Assembly: GCA_014379065.1 (NCBI GenBank)
Contig: JACMMM010000250.1
Span: 1-5,688 of the forward strand
Direction: 5' to 3'
DNA length: 5,688 nt
Origin: Saprospiraceae bacterium
GTDB taxonomy: Bacteria > Bacteroidota > Bacteroidia > Chitinophagales > Saprospiraceae
Every line of letters starts with the position of its first letter. Positions within the stretch are counted from its first letter, which is position 1. The notes under the pieces are model-generated. The model was not told the DNA's origin and ran no database searches. It saw only the letters and a list, made by a program, of their open reading frames with translations. Made by a program: the position numbers and the translations under genes. Below, in pieces: positions 5,184 to 5,688 of this stretch.

Positions 5184-5222
5184 ATTTCCCCGTTGGCAAT
5201 TGGCTGGCGGGGAAATTTTTTT
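5184..5222 (+). terminator. Intrinsic terminator of the nfu gene
   Basis: ATTTCCCCG (5184-5192) is a perfect reverse complement of CGGGGAAAT (5208-5216). The 9-bp stem has a 15-nt loop and runs directly into seven Ts (5216-5222). It begins 32 bp after the nfu stop codon. GC-rich base plus T-tract is the classic intrinsic layout. It separates nfu from the flippase gene. Confidence 0.82.
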
Positions 5223-5247
5223 GAGAAAAAAGGATTGCGTCTGAATC

Positions 5248-5255
5248 TACCTTTG
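5248..5255 (+). promoter_or_regulatory. -7 box of the flippase gene, suggesting a leaderless transcript
   Basis: TACCTTTG is a full match to the Bacteroidota -7 consensus TAnnTTTG. A TTTG at 5220-5223 may be the -33 element, with a slightly long 24-nt spacing. The ATG at 5261 starts only 5 nt after the box, so transcription would begin at or next to the start codon and the mRNA would have little or no 5' leader. Confidence 0.5.
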
Positions 5256-5260
5256 CCGCC

Positions 5261-5688
5261 ATGTCATTGGTCAAAAAACTTGCAGGCGAAACGGTGCTTT
5301 ATGGCTTGAGCAGCATCGTCGGGCGGATGCTGAATTTCATCTTGACCTTCATCTATGCCCGTACCTTTTCTACGGCAGAAAATGGAGTGTTGAATGAATT
5401 GTACGCCTACGTCGGGTTTCTCATCGTGATTTTTTCCTACCGCATGGAGTCGGCCTTTTTCAGGTATGGAACACCTGTCGCCGACCGTAACCGAACCTAT
5501 GCGACCGGACTGATTTCGCTGATTGGCTCGACGCTTGTCATCACGACGGCCTTTTTGCTTTTTGCGCAGCCGATTGCTGATCTGCTGTATTACAGCAACC
5601 ATGTAGAATACATTCGCTGGTTCGCGCTCATTCTTGCCTTTGATTGTTTAGCGGAACTGCCCTTTGCCCGTTTGCGGCTGGAGCAACG
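5261..5688 (+). CDS. Polysaccharide flippase (Wzx-like, MOP superfamily), N-terminal part
   Basis: Only the first 142 codons lie in the window; the frame is open at the right edge. The peptide starts MSLVKKLAGETVLYGLSSIV and has four hydrophobic segments likely to span the inner membrane (about residues 14-34, 43-62, 82-103 and 118-135), with R61 and R68 between the second and third. The opening amphipathic segment (LAGETVLYGLSSIVGRMLNF), then YARTFSTAENGVLNEL, is the typical N-terminus of oligosaccharide/lipid-linked flippases (PF01943/PF13440-like), which move undecaprenyl-linked sugars across the membrane. Full-length members have about 450-500 residues and 12-14 helices. The sugar substrate cannot be told. 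The gene follows nfu but has its own promoter behind a terminator. A relative such as MurJ is less likely, because the YARxFSTAExGVLNE motif fits Wzx-like proteins better. Confidence 0.85.
   Translation, partial: MSLVKKLAGETVLYGLSSIVGRMLNFILTFIYARTFSTAENGVLNELYAYVGFLIVIFSYRMESAFFRYGTPVADRNRTYATGLISLIGSTLVITTAFLLFAQPIADLLYYSNHVEYIRWFALILAFDCLAELPFARLRLEQ

Noticed and set aside
5264..5602. Minus-strand 112-codon frame opposite the flippase start
   Set aside because: The plus-strand frame has a promoter box, hydrophobic helices and flippase-like motifs; the antisense frame is a shadow.

Overview
The window looks like chromosomal DNA from a member of the Bacteroidota, probably near the Saprospiria (the phylum is well supported, the class is a guess). 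The evidence is a protein with a type IX secretion (T9SS) C-terminal sorting domain, start codons without Shine-Dalgarno sequences, several TAnnTTTG-like promoter boxes, a two-domain Nfu scaffold protein, an archaeal/eukaryotic-type prolyl-tRNA synthetase, and intergenic regions full of short palindromes and tandem repeats. No rRNA, tRNA, CRISPR array, transposase or phage gene was recognised.

Layout. Positions 1-429 hold no secure gene. They contain a GC-rich palindromic tandem repeat (1-114), a minus-strand open frame through that repeat running off the left edge (from 138), and a possible decayed HTH regulator (215-379). A secreted beta-propeller-like protein with a T9SS sorting domain follows (430-1680, +). 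It converges, with a 7-nt gap, on proS (1688-3157, -). Upstream of proS are a CTCAAC-rich leader, a long hairpin at the predicted promoter and an 18-bp tandem repeat (3313-3417). Next comes an unrecognised lipoprotein gene (3424-4341, -). It is divergent from an nfu-type Fe-S scaffold gene (4543-5151, +), whose likely 5' leader carries two copies of a GC-rich palindrome. After a clear intrinsic terminator (5184-5222), a MOP-superfamily polysaccharide flippase gene starts at 5261 (+), probably leaderless, and is cut by the right edge.

The genes do not form one pathway. Two are housekeeping (Pro-tRNA charging, Fe-S cluster delivery), two are cell-envelope or secreted proteins, and one begins what may be a polysaccharide locus. 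I see no convincing new multi-gene system. The most interesting signals are non-coding: a perfect 14-bp inverted repeat inside the sorting-domain codons that reads as an intrinsic terminator for the opposing proS transcript, the paired palindromes in the nfu leader, the hairpin at the proS promoter, and the different repeat family in nearly every intergenic gap.
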